Source: an uncultured Prochlorococcus sp.
GTDB lineage: Bacteria > Cyanobacteriota > Cyanobacteriia > PCC-6307 > Cyanobiaceae
Reading direction: 5' to 3'
Assembly: GCA_902626435.1 (NCBI GenBank)
Contig: CACOFO010000006.1
Span: forward strand, 1-40,700
DNA length: 40,700 nucleotides
In this document: positions 25,629 through 33,567 of the stretch, piece by piece
How the letters are laid out: every line of letters starts with the position of its first letter
Numbering within the stretch: position 1 is the first letter of the stretch
Translations under genes and position numbers: made by a program
Notes under the pieces: model-generated
Told to the model about the DNA's origin: nothing
Database searches by the model: none
Seen by the model: only the letters and a program-made list of their open reading frames with translations

Positions 25629-25693
25629 TTAAGAAACAAGAGCTTTATTTATACTATTACAAATGCTTATGAGAAATAATCAAGGTTTATAAT

Positions 25694-26821
25694 TTAAAAA
25701 TTTTCGTATAAACTCATTGTTTGAGAAATCACGATTTCAGAGTTGAATTTTTTCATAGTACTTAGTCTTGCATTCTTCCCAAATTTCTCTGAAATCATAG
25801 GATTATTAATTAAAAATAATATAGCTAGCTTAATCGAAACAGAATCATGCGGAGGAACTATCAAACCTGATTCTCCATGCTTCACAACATCATTACAGCC
25901 GGGAACATTTGTTGTGATTATTGAACATTCCATTGCTGAAGCCTCCAATAATGCCATTGATAGGCCTTCTCTCCAAGATGGTAAAATAACAATATTTGAA
26001 TTTTCGTAAGTAGGCTTTAAATCAGATAATTGACCAAGTAATTTTATCCAACTTTTATTTTTTAATTTGTTAATTTCTTTCTTAGAAAGAAAGCTTCTAT
26101 TATGGAAAGATAAATCACTTGGTATATATAAATGCAAGTCAACATTTTCATCAATTAGACTTTGACATGCCTCTAAAAGTTCAATAATACCTTTTTCCTT
26201 CATAATCCTTGAAGGGAAGAATATTTTAATAGTTTTTTTAAGATCAATTTTTTTAATTTCTTTTTCCCTCTTGTAATAATTCACATCTACTCCTGAACCC
26301 CTTATAAGAAAAGACTTATTTTTTGTAATTATTTTCAAATTTTGAAAAAATTTACTATCTTCTAAGTTCTGAAAAATCAGATTTGAAGATTTATGATTAA
26401 AAACTTTTCGATAAATAAATACCATCACTATTTTATATATAAATGCATTTGTATTTTTAGCCAGAAATACATGTCCTAGGCCTGTAATGGCATTAAAAAT
26501 TTTCTTTAATCCAACTATTCTTCCAGCTATAGTTCCATATAAACAGGCTTTAATAGTAAAATGATGAGCTATTTCAGGTTTAATTTTCAAGTAAATATTG
26601 ATCAAATCAAATATGGAAAAAATTTCTAATAAAGGATTTATAGAATTTCTATTGAGTTTCCAATTTATTATTTCACACCCAGTCTTTTTGAGAGGATTAG
26701 AATAACAATCAAAAGGGAATACTAAAGTAACAGCATATTTCTTTGATAATTCATTAATTAACTTGAATCTAAAATTATATAAATACCATCCTGTATTTGA
26801 TACGATAACTATTTTTTTCAT
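25694..26821 (-). CDS. Glycosyltransferase family 4 (PglA-like)
   Basis: A 375-aa GT-B enzyme. The N-terminal domain begins IVIVSNTGWYLYNFRF and contains HHFTIKACLYGTIAGRIVG near 90-108, followed by NAITGLGHVF, which is characteristic of the PglA / UDP-sugar undecaprenyl-PP-saccharide transferase subgroup. In the C-terminal domain FPSRIMKEKGIIELLEA near 202-218 binds the nucleotide, and PSWREGLSMALLEASAME near 281-298 carries the EX7E motif, followed by NVPGCNDVV. It should add a hexose, N-acetylhexosamine or uronic acid to a lipid-linked acceptor. It lies between the EpsG/Wzy-like gene (85 nt upstream) and the AsnB-like gene (65 nt downstream), in the same orientation. Confidence 0.87.
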   Translation of the reverse strand: MKKIVIVSNTGWYLYNFRFKLINELSKKYAVTLVFPFDCYSNPLKKTGCEIINWKLNRNSINPLLEIFSIFDLINIYLKIKPEIAHHFTIKACLYGTIAGRIVGLKKIFNAITGLGHVFLAKNTNAFIYKIVMVFIYRKVFNHKSSNLIFQNLEDSKFFQNLKIITKNKSFLIRGSGVDVNYYKREKEIKKIDLKKTIKIFFPSRIMKEKGIIELLEACQSLIDENVDLHLYIPSDLSFHNRSFLSKKEINKLKNKSWIKLLGQLSDLKPTYENSNIVILPSWREGLSMALLEASAMECSIITTNVPGCNDVVKHGESGLIVPPHDSVSIKLAILFLINNPMISEKFGKNARLSTMKKFNSEIVISQTMSLYENF

Positions 26822-26906
26822 TAATCTAAAAGATATTTAAAGATGTAAAAATATAGATTAATTTTTTCAAAATTTTCATAAATGTAAGAAATTACCACGC
26901 TATATT

Positions 26907-27956
26907 TTAAAGAATTATATTCTTATATGGAATCCAACAATATGAGTGTTCAGCAAATAGAAACCAAGTAGAAAGAACAAAAAATACAAAAAATACTATT
27001 AAAACCTTAGAAGCAAATTTATTTAATTTTAAAATACCAATATCTGGCAAATGAGAAGCAACCAATAGTTGAATAGGTAAAAAATTTAAAGCCACCCTAT
27101 CAACGGCAGTAGATGAAGGAACAAGTGGTAGAGCAATTAAGGCAACGATTGACATCCATGATATAGCCAAAAATATTTTCTTAGAAATATTTGATATTTT
27201 AAATTTATTTAAATTAAAAATAAATATAACTGAAGGGATAACTAATAAAATAATTCTAATTAATGCACCTCCTGAGGACATGTTAGCATTCAAATAACCT
27301 TGTACGAATTGGTCCCAGTAAGAAATTATAAATTCAGATATAAAGTAATAACCAATTGGAATGATTAATAAAATTTTCAAAAGATTATTGGATCTTGAGC
27401 TTTGAAATGTATAAATAAGTGGAGCGAAAAAAAATAAACCACCTGAGCGATGGAATAACATTCCTAAAATTATAATAAAAATACTTTTATAAAATTGACC
27501 TTTTTCTAAAACCAACAACGCTAATAAAAATAGTGAAATAGATACCGATTGCCTTGTATAACCCATTGATACAACTGTAATAAGATAAGGAAAAGCAACA
27601 CTTAAACCCAACCAAGGTCTGGGAAGGCTCTCGCAAAATTTAATTAAACAATATGAAAATATTAAGGCACAAACTGCATTGACCAAATAAATACCAAATT
27701 CGAAAGGTGAAAAAATTGAATTAATGAAGAAATATGCAGGCTCCAGAGTATACCATTCTATTGATCCAAATCGAATTTCATCAAAAATAAATAAATATTG
27801 AGACCAGTCACAACCAACTTCATTCCTTAACCCAATAAATAAAGAGAAAAATATTATTAATAAATTTTGGGTTACTTTTTTAAAAGTATTAAATGCTTGT
27901 GTTTCCTCAAGTGATTTGAAAGCTAAGAAAAAATAAAGAAGATAATAGGAAATCAT
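26907..27956 (-). CDS. EpsG/Wzy-like polysaccharide polymerase
   Basis: A 349-aa integral membrane protein with about nine or ten hydrophobic segments across its whole length. GLRNEVGCDWSQYLFIF near 42-58 and SMGYTRQSVSISLFLLAL near 130-147, then GMLFHRSG near 165-172, match the EpsG family pattern, in which arginine and histidine positions between helices are conserved. It probably polymerises lipid-linked repeat units at the periplasmic face of the inner membrane. It is in the same run as the carbamoyltransferase (141 nt upstream) and GT4 gene. It is the only Wzy candidate I see in the window; an O-antigen ligase of the WaaL type cannot be excluded, but the EpsG pattern is better. Confidence 0.8.
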   Translation of the reverse strand: MISYYLLYFFLAFKSLEETQAFNTFKKVTQNLLIIFFSLFIGLRNEVGCDWSQYLFIFDEIRFGSIEWYTLEPAYFFINSIFSPFEFGIYLVNAVCALIFSYCLIKFCESLPRPWLGLSVAFPYLITVVSMGYTRQSVSISLFLLALLVLEKGQFYKSIFIIILGMLFHRSGGLFFFAPLIYTFQSSRSNNLLKILLIIPIGYYFISEFIISYWDQFVQGYLNANMSSGGALIRIILLVIPSVIFIFNLNKFKISNISKKIFLAISWMSIVALIALPLVPSSTAVDRVALNFLPIQLLVASHLPDIGILKLNKFASKVLIVFFVFFVLSTWFLFAEHSYCWIPYKNIIL

Positions 27957-28097
27957 TATATTTTTTAGTCAATTAATTAAGTTCAAAAAAATCAAATTAA
28001 ATACTATTTCATTTTTGTTTTATTTATATTCAAGATATTAGTTCCTAAGAATATTACCAATTTTCCTTTTTAAAAATTTATTTGTTGCCATATTCTT

Positions 28098-29840
28098 TTA
28101 AATCTTAATTTTCTTTAATATAAAACTTTCTATAACCAAATAGTTTAGACCGCTATTCTTAAAAACGGAAATCGCATCTTCAAAAGAATAAACCAATGGA
28201 AAACCATGCAAATTGAATGAAGTATTTAATATACAAGGGGTACCTGACATTTTATAAAAATCATGAATTAATTCCCAATATTCTGGATTCATTAATTTAT
28301 CCACTATCTGAACTCTTGCTGTTTTATCCCTTGGGTGGATAGCTGCACATATTTCACTCTGAGCTAATTCTGTAGTATCAAATGCCAACATCATGTAGGG
28401 AGAAAACAAATTTTTAGGATTAACAATATATTTAGAAGCTTTTTCTTTTAATAATGATGGAGCAAATGGCATCCAAAAATCTCTTTTTTTTATTTTGGAA
28501 TTTATTTTTTCAACGTTTGACCAGTCTTTAGGATTTGCTAAAATTGATCTATTACCTAATGCTCTTGCACCCCATTCCATTTTTCCGCTACATCTTGCAA
28601 TAATATGATTGTTCATAATAATTTCTGCAGTGTCTCGAGAAATATTCTCAGATTTATTTATAGATATGTCATCTTCTTCATTTATGTGTTTAGATATAAT
28701 TTTTTCAATATTACCTTCGTAACAAAGACCGCCTAAATATAAATTCTTGAGAGAATCTATAGGTTTTAATTGTTCTTTTTGTTTTAATTCTTCTTTTTGT
28801 TTCAATAATTCTGAATATTCAATCCAAGATGCCCCAAGAGACAAAGATTCATCTCCACAACTGGGGAAAATAAATAATTCTTCCAGTCCATCTATCTCAG
28901 AAATTATTTTATTAGCTTTTACATTCATAAAAACTCCTCCTCCACAAACTACTCTTTTTATTCCAGTTTTTTTTATAATTCCACCGACCCAAGTTCTTAG
29001 TATTTCCTCAGTAAACGTCTGCACTCCCCCTGCAATAGCATCAAATCTCTTACATTCAAATTTTTCTCTCAAAAATTCATATATGTAACTACATTCATGT
29101 TCGCTGCCTAATTCAAAATTAAAACCATCTTTAGATACTTTTAGGAGTTCATCCAAAATTTTTTTTATCTCCAAAGCAAATTTATTTTCAGAGTAAGGGG
29201 CTAATCCCATAACTTTATATTCATGCTCCCAAGGTTTTAAACCAAGCATATAAGTAACTCTTGAATAAATTTTACCAACAGATGCTTTTCTATTAGTCGA
29301 TGAAATCCTTTTAATTTCTAGTCCATTACCTATTGAGACTGTTGCAGATAAACCATCTCCAGCACCATCACAAGTCAAAATTAAAGTCTCCTCATTTAAA
29401 TCAAAAGGAGAGCCAAAATAAGCTGCAGATGCATGAGATAAATGATGATCTTGAAATCTTATATTATTTTTATTTATATTTATATGTTTACAAAGTTGAT
29501 CTATTCTTTCTTTTCTTCTCTGATCAAAAACAGCTTTTAAATATGACGGTTCCCTTTTTGAATCTTTTATAAAATCAGCTTTGCCAGCTTTATACCATTC
29601 TGATGCATTCTCCAAATAGGATGCAGAATGCATAAATTTACTTGCATAAACTGCTATGTCAATATCATGGGTATCAATATTTGCTAGTTTTAAAACCTCT
29701 TCAATTGAAAGCTTAGGATAACCAATTTCATTTTTTTTTCTTGTTAACCTTTCTTCACTTATAGAATATTTTATCTGTCCATCTTGAAGAATTGTAGCTC
29801 CACTATTATGACCATCATGAATACCTAAAATTGTTATCAA
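28098..29840 (-). CDS. NodU/CmcH-family sugar O-carbamoyltransferase
   Basis: Transfers a carbamoyl group from carbamoyl phosphate, through a carbamoyl-adenylate, to a hydroxyl, here presumably of a polysaccharide sugar. The N-terminal TsaD/Kae1-like domain has GIHDGHNSGA, EERLTRKKNEIGYP near 29-42, the metal-binding HHLSHASAAYFG near 131-142, GDGLSA, and CGGGVFMNVKANK near 298-310. The C-terminal domain has KMEWGARALGNRSILANP and NTSFNLHGFPL. Length is about 580 aa. I chose the TTG at 29840, which starts MITILGIHDGHN as in relatives and follows GGGA by 7 nt; a TTG five codons upstream (29855) is the alternative. No in-frame ATG is available. A fragment of an ABC transporter lies just upstream. 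Confidence 0.9.
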   Translation of the reverse strand: MITILGIHDGHNSGATILQDGQIKYSISEERLTRKKNEIGYPKLSIEEVLKLANIDTHDIDIAVYASKFMHSASYLENASEWYKAGKADFIKDSKREPSYLKAVFDQRRKERIDQLCKHININKNNIRFQDHHLSHASAAYFGSPFDLNEETLILTCDGAGDGLSATVSIGNGLEIKRISSTNRKASVGKIYSRVTYMLGLKPWEHEYKVMGLAPYSENKFALEIKKILDELLKVSKDGFNFELGSEHECSYIYEFLREKFECKRFDAIAGGVQTFTEEILRTWVGGIIKKTGIKRVVCGGGVFMNVKANKIISEIDGLEELFIFPSCGDESLSLGASWIEYSELLKQKEELKQKEQLKPIDSLKNLYLGGLCYEGNIEKIISKHINEEDDISINKSENISRDTAEIIMNNHIIARCSGKMEWGARALGNRSILANPKDWSNVEKINSKIKKRDFWMPFAPSLLKEKASKYIVNPKNLFSPYMMLAFDTTELAQSEICAAIHPRDKTARVQIVDKLMNPEYWELIHDFYKMSGTPCILNTSFNLHGFPLVYSFEDAISVFKNSGLNYLVIESFILKKIKI

Positions 29841-29896
29841 GATTTTTTCCCACAATATATAACCATAATAATATATTGCCCTTTATTTTTTAATTA

Positions 29897-30040
29897 TTAA
29901 AAAGTTTTTAATCTTCTATCAGAAGACTTTATCCTAATAAGTTTTCCATTTTTTACCCGGAATATTTTATTACAGAACTTAAGATTATTAATACTATGAG
30001 TAATCATGATCATTATTAATTCATGTTCATTGAGGTTAGA
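29897..30040 (-). pseudogene. C-terminal remnant of an ABC transporter ATPase domain
   Basis: Reading the minus strand in the frame bounded by TAA stops at 30041-30043 and 29897-29899 gives 47 residues without a start codon at the head. They begin SNLNEHELIMIMITHS, continue NNLKFCNKIFRVKNGKL and end KTF. This is the last part of an ABC exporter ATPase: a hydrophobic strand, the H-loop THS, then the CNKIFRVKNGK segment. It lines up with the intact protein at 13087-14847 (TTITISHS, LLNCDRIIEFRKGKI). Walker A, Walker B and the signature are missing. The stretch fills most of the gap between the TviB-type dehydrogenase and the carbamoyltransferase. I read it as the tail left after a deletion that removed the rest of an ABC transporter gene. 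Confidence 0.75.
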
Positions 30041-30047
30041 TTATTCA

Positions 30048-30076
30048 GACTTTAAATCCTCATTGGATTTAAAGTC
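30048..30076. repeat. Perfect 12-bp inverted repeat across the dehydrogenase stop codon
   Basis: GACTTTAAATCC at 30048-30059 and GGATTTAAAGTC at 30065-30076 are exact reverse complements with a 5-nt loop. The stem contains the last codons and the TAA stop (30052-30054) of the TviB-type gene. No run of T follows on either strand, so it is not a classical intrinsic terminator, though it could still stabilise or end the transcript. It lies 7 nt from the edge of the truncated ABC transporter frame. Confidence 0.7.
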
Positions 30077-31395
30077 CGAGGTATTATTCCTTTAAGGTCA
30101 AACAATAATGAATCATTATGTATTAAACCTTTCCACTGCTGCATAGTGAGGTTAACAAATTTTTCATGAGCTACTAAAAGTAAAACAACTTCATAACTTT
30201 CTTCAAAACTAATCTCATTACTATACTCAATATCTAATTCCATATTTGTATCTTCAGTGATATATGGATCAACTACTTTTAGCTTGAATGGATATTTTGA
30301 AAATTTTTTTAAAATATCAAAAACCTTAGAATTTCTCATATCAGGACAATCTTCCTTAAACGTAATTCCTAAAATTAAGATTTTTAGTCCTTTTTTAAAA
30401 AGACACTTTTCAACTATCTTTAAAATTATCCTATCTACAAGTCGATCACTAACTTTATCATTAATCTTTCTACCAGAACTTACTATTAATGGCTCATAAC
30501 CTAACTGATTAGATTTATACGTTAAATAATAAGGGTCTACACCAATACAATGACCTCCAACTAATCCAGGTTTAAAAGGTAAAAAATTCCATTTTGTGCT
30601 TGCTGCATTAATGACATCTAGAGTATCTATTTTTAAAAGGTTGCAAATAAGCGATAATTCATTCATCAAAGCAATATTAATATCTCTTTGAGTATTTTCT
30701 ATAATTTTTGCTGTTTCAGCAACCATAATGCTTTCTACTTTATATGTGCCTGCATTAATAATTGAGCCATACAAAAGATTAATCCATTCTGCGGCATCTT
30801 CATTTGAACCACTTGTGATTTTAACTATATTGGTCAATGTATTTTTTTTATCTCCAGGATTAATTCTTTCAGGACTATATCCACAAAAATAATCTTCATT
30901 TAGTTTTAAATCTGAGGATTTTGATAAAAGAGGTATACAAACATCTTGGGTAGCACCGGGGAAAACTGTACTTTCATATATAACTATGGGTTTAGACTTT
31001 TTTATTTTTTTTGATAAAGCCTTACCTACAAAAGTACTTGCCTCTTTTAATGCTGTCAGGTCAGGTATATTAAATTCATCTATTGGAGTAGGAACAGTAA
31101 TAATAAATACATCTGCCTCCCTAAGAAGTTCTTCTTCAAGAGTAAATTCTATATTTTTTAAATCTTTTAATTCTTTTTTTGAAAATTGGTTTGTATAGTC
31201 ATAAAAATTTCTAAGTCCATATATTCTTTTTTTACTAATATCAAATCCAATAACTTTTCTTTGTAATTTTTTCCCAGTAATCAAGCAATTACTATTTTTA
31301 GAAAACTCAATTGCCAATGGTAATCCGACATAACCAAGGCCTATTATTGCTATCTTACACTTCTCGTTAATGGGTAGAGACAATTCTTCTTTCAA
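30052..31395 (-). CDS. Nucleotide sugar dehydrogenase (TviB/WbpO-like)
   Basis: A 447-aa UDP-sugar 6-dehydrogenase that oxidises C6 of a UDP-hexose or UDP-N-acetylhexosamine to the uronic acid, using two NAD. GLGYVGLP near 19-26 is the NAD-binding site, VPTP at 101-104, a YSPERINPG stretch at 173-181, and catalytic C283 sits in GGHCIGVDPYYLTYK (280-294). The form FDISKKRIYGLRNFYDYTNQF near 51-71 is typical of the Vi-antigen TviB / WbpO subgroup, suggesting UDP-GlcNAc or UDP-GalNAc as substrate, although UDP-glucose cannot be excluded. The upstream gene encodes a matching C4 epimerase, 37 nt away. The stop codon lies in a perfect hairpin. Confidence 0.9.
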   Translation of the reverse strand: MKEELSLPINEKCKIAIIGLGYVGLPLAIEFSKNSNCLITGKKLQRKVIGFDISKKRIYGLRNFYDYTNQFSKKELKDLKNIEFTLEEELLREADVFIITVPTPIDEFNIPDLTALKEASTFVGKALSKKIKKSKPIVIYESTVFPGATQDVCIPLLSKSSDLKLNEDYFCGYSPERINPGDKKNTLTNIVKITSGSNEDAAEWINLLYGSIINAGTYKVESIMVAETAKIIENTQRDINIALMNELSLICNLLKIDTLDVINAASTKWNFLPFKPGLVGGHCIGVDPYYLTYKSNQLGYEPLIVSSGRKINDKVSDRLVDRIILKIVEKCLFKKGLKILILGITFKEDCPDMRNSKVFDILKKFSKYPFKLKVVDPYITEDTNMELDIEYSNEISFEESYEVVLLLVAHEKFVNLTMQQWKGLIHNDSLLFDLKGIIPRTLNPMRI

Positions 31396-31432
31396 AATCT
31401 TAAATATGATTTGATTACTTTAATAATAGGCT

Positions 31433-32464
31433 TTAATCATAACTAATTTTATAAAATTCTTTATACCACTTTACAAATTCTTTTATACCATTTTCTATGG
31501 GTGTATTTGGCCTATAGTTAATATAATCTTCTAAAATAGTCGTATCTGATTCTGTAGCCCTTACATCACCACTTTGCATTGGGAGATAGTTTATATTTGC
31601 TTTTACACAAAGGATTTCTTCAAGTACTTTCAAAAAATCAAGAAGTTTAATTGGTTTCGAATTACCTACATTAAAGATTTTGTGAGGAGCCCAACTATTT
31701 TCAGGTGTAAAGCCTGATTTTTCTAAAGCTGAATTTTTCCTTGGCGGTTTATTTAATACTTTAATGATGCTATTTACAACATCATCAATGTAAGTAAAAT
31801 CTCTGATCATATTGCCATTATTATAAACATCTATTTTCTCACCTTTGATCATTGACTTTGTAAATAAAAACAAAGCCATATCTGGCCTTCCCCATGGGCC
31901 ATATACAGTAAAAAACCGTAACCCAGTAGAAGGTAAGTTATATAAATGACTATATGAATGAGCAATTAACTCATTTGCTCTTTTAGTCGCAGCATACAAG
32001 CTAACAGGATGATCCACAGGATCTTTTTCTGAGAGTGGTAACTTTGTATTGCCGCCATAAACTGAACTACTGCTAGCATAAACAAAGTGTTCTATTTTGT
32101 ATTTAATGCAATTTTTAAGAATATTACCAAACCCTATTAAGTTTGAATTGTAGTAGGAATCTGGGTTTATCAATGAATACCGTACCCCTGCTTGGGCTGC
32201 TAAATTGATAACCTTTGAAGGTTTATAAATTTCAAAAATTTCTTTAAGAAAAATATTTTCAGTTATATCACCTTTGAAAAATGAAAAAAGATTTTTATAT
32301 TCTTTTGATTTTGATTTGAGTTTCTCTAAACGAGCTTCTTTAAGATTTAAATCGTAATAATCATTTAAAGAATCAACTCCAATTACCCTTACCCCATCTT
32401 CAATGAGCCTTTTGCATGTATGAAAACCTATAAAACCTGCCGCCCCAGTTACCAAAACAACCAT
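31433..32464 (-). CDS. UDP-glucuronate 4-epimerase-type protein
   Basis: A 343-aa extended SDR. I chose the ATG at 32464: the protein then opens MVVLVTGAAGFIG and an AGGAG sequence lies 11 nt upstream; a TTG at 32497 would add 11 residues of no family resemblance. Motifs: GAAGFIG at 7-13, DSLNDYYDLNLKEARL near 36-51 (a hallmark of the GAE/LpsL group), SSSSVYGGNTKLP near 125-137, YAATKRANE with the Tyr/Lys pair near 151-159, and TVYGPWGRPDMALF near 178-191. The GAE group interconverts UDP-glucuronate and UDP-galacturonate; TviC/WbpP-type N-acetyl forms are a second possibility given the TviB-like partner. It starts the long minus-strand run. Confidence 0.88.
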   Translation of the reverse strand: MVVLVTGAAGFIGFHTCKRLIEDGVRVIGVDSLNDYYDLNLKEARLEKLKSKSKEYKNLFSFFKGDITENIFLKEIFEIYKPSKVINLAAQAGVRYSLINPDSYYNSNLIGFGNILKNCIKYKIEHFVYASSSSVYGGNTKLPLSEKDPVDHPVSLYAATKRANELIAHSYSHLYNLPSTGLRFFTVYGPWGRPDMALFLFTKSMIKGEKIDVYNNGNMIRDFTYIDDVVNSIIKVLNKPPRKNSALEKSGFTPENSWAPHKIFNVGNSKPIKLLDFLKVLEEILCVKANINYLPMQSGDVRATESDTTILEDYINYRPNTPIENGIKEFVKWYKEFYKISYD

Positions 32465-32540
32465 ATTATATTTATCTCCTAAAGTATTTAAAGCCAATCA
32501 ATATTATATAATAAACTAATGTGGGAGAAGTATTAAATAA
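32465..32540. promoter_or_regulatory. Divergent promoter region of epimerase and WecA-like genes
   Basis: This 76-nt gap contains AATATTATATAATAAA, which gives TATAAT on the plus strand (32507-32512) and on the minus strand (32508-32503). Starts near 32519 and 32496 would leave leaders of about 22 and 32 nt. Shine-Dalgarno-like sequences occur on both sides: AGGAG on the minus strand about 11 nt before the ATG at 32464, and GGGAGAAG on the plus strand before 32541. No clear -35 is seen on either strand. Confidence 0.4.
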
Positions 32541-33533
32541 ATGTTTTTTGAATCGTTTATTTTATTTTTAATAAATTTTATAATAACCTCTTGCCTATCG
32601 CCAATACTTCAAAAATTTGGCTCCAAACTAGGTTTAATTGATAGGCCTGACTTTAGAAAAATAAACAAAAGATCGTTGGTTCGAGTAGGAGGTATATCTT
32701 TTATCGTAAGTTTTTTAATTAGCTGTGTTATTTTAGTTTTTTTTACAAAAAATAATTTATTAATAAATAATGAGTACCAAAACTTCTTTACAATTTCAAT
32801 AATAATTAGTCTTTTATCTTTCTTATTAGGATTTGCAGATGATTTAAAAAGTTTATCTCCTTTTTTTAGATTATCTATGCAAATCATAATTTCAGCATTT
32901 GTCTGGACTTGTGGTATCCAGATAACTAATATTGATATATCTTTCTTAAGATTAGATACTGAATTTATACAATTAAGTAGATTCATAAGTTTTTTGCTGA
33001 CAATCATTTGGATAACAGGCATAACAAATGCAATTAATTGGATTGATGGTCTTGATGGCCTTGCTAGCTCTATAGTTGGGGTTAGTGCTATAAGTCTTGG
33101 AGTATTATTTATAGGCGAGGGTAACATTCAAGAAGGATTAGTTTTAATAGGAATATCAGGTTCATGCCTTGGATTTTTAATATTTAACCGATATCCAGCA
33201 AAACTAATAATGGGCGATGGAGGATCTTATTTCTTAGGATTTAATTTAGGATATCTAAGCATTTTAGGGAGTAGCTCTTTTTTAGTTTCGGACTCATTTA
33301 ATATTCATACTCAAAAACTTCATATTTTTATTTTAATATTTCTCATTCCTCTTTTTGATATGGCCTATGTCATATTAGTAAGATTATTAAAAGGATTATC
33401 ACCTTTTTACCCAGATAATAATCACATACATCATAGATTAATTAATTTTGGCCTGACTCACGATAAGGTAGTAAGGTTTTTGACAGTAATAAATATAATT
33501 ATTTGTATTTCTAGTTTAGTTATTATATTGTAG
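32541..33533 (+). CDS. WecA/MraY-family polyprenyl-phosphate sugar-phosphate transferase
   Basis: Integral membrane initiating enzyme of 330 aa with about nine or ten predicted membrane segments. It should transfer an N-acetylhexosamine-1-phosphate to undecaprenyl phosphate. The family motifs are all present: GFADDLKSL near 93-101 (the catalytic DDxK), NAINWIDGLDGLASS near 162-176, MGDGGSYFLGF near 224-234 and NNHIHHRLI near 293-301 (the HxHHR). The HIHHRL motif supports a WecA/TagO-type enzyme rather than peptidoglycan MraY. It is a different, unrelated solution to the initiating step from the PHPT protein at 1166. It stands alone on the plus strand, divergent from the uronic-acid genes and convergent with a GT2 gene 34 nt away. 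Confidence 0.9.
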   Translation: MFFESFILFLINFIITSCLSPILQKFGSKLGLIDRPDFRKINKRSLVRVGGISFIVSFLISCVILVFFTKNNLLINNEYQNFFTISIIISLLSFLLGFADDLKSLSPFFRLSMQIIISAFVWTCGIQITNIDISFLRLDTEFIQLSRFISFLLTIIWITGITNAINWIDGLDGLASSIVGVSAISLGVLFIGEGNIQEGLVLIGISGSCLGFLIFNRYPAKLIMGDGGSYFLGFNLGYLSILGSSSFLVSDSFNIHTQKLHIFILIFLIPLFDMAYVILVRLLKGLSPFYPDNNHIHHRLINFGLTHDKVVRFLTVINIIICISSLVIIL

Positions 33534-33567
33534 AAATTTTATAAACCTCTTTATCTTAATTAAGAAT

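Noticed and set aside
28037-28090. 17-codon open frame on the minus strand just after the carbamoyltransferase (starts MATNKFLKRKIGN)
   Set aside because: Too short to support. It could be the head of a lost gene, but unlike the ABC remnant nothing in it matches a known family.
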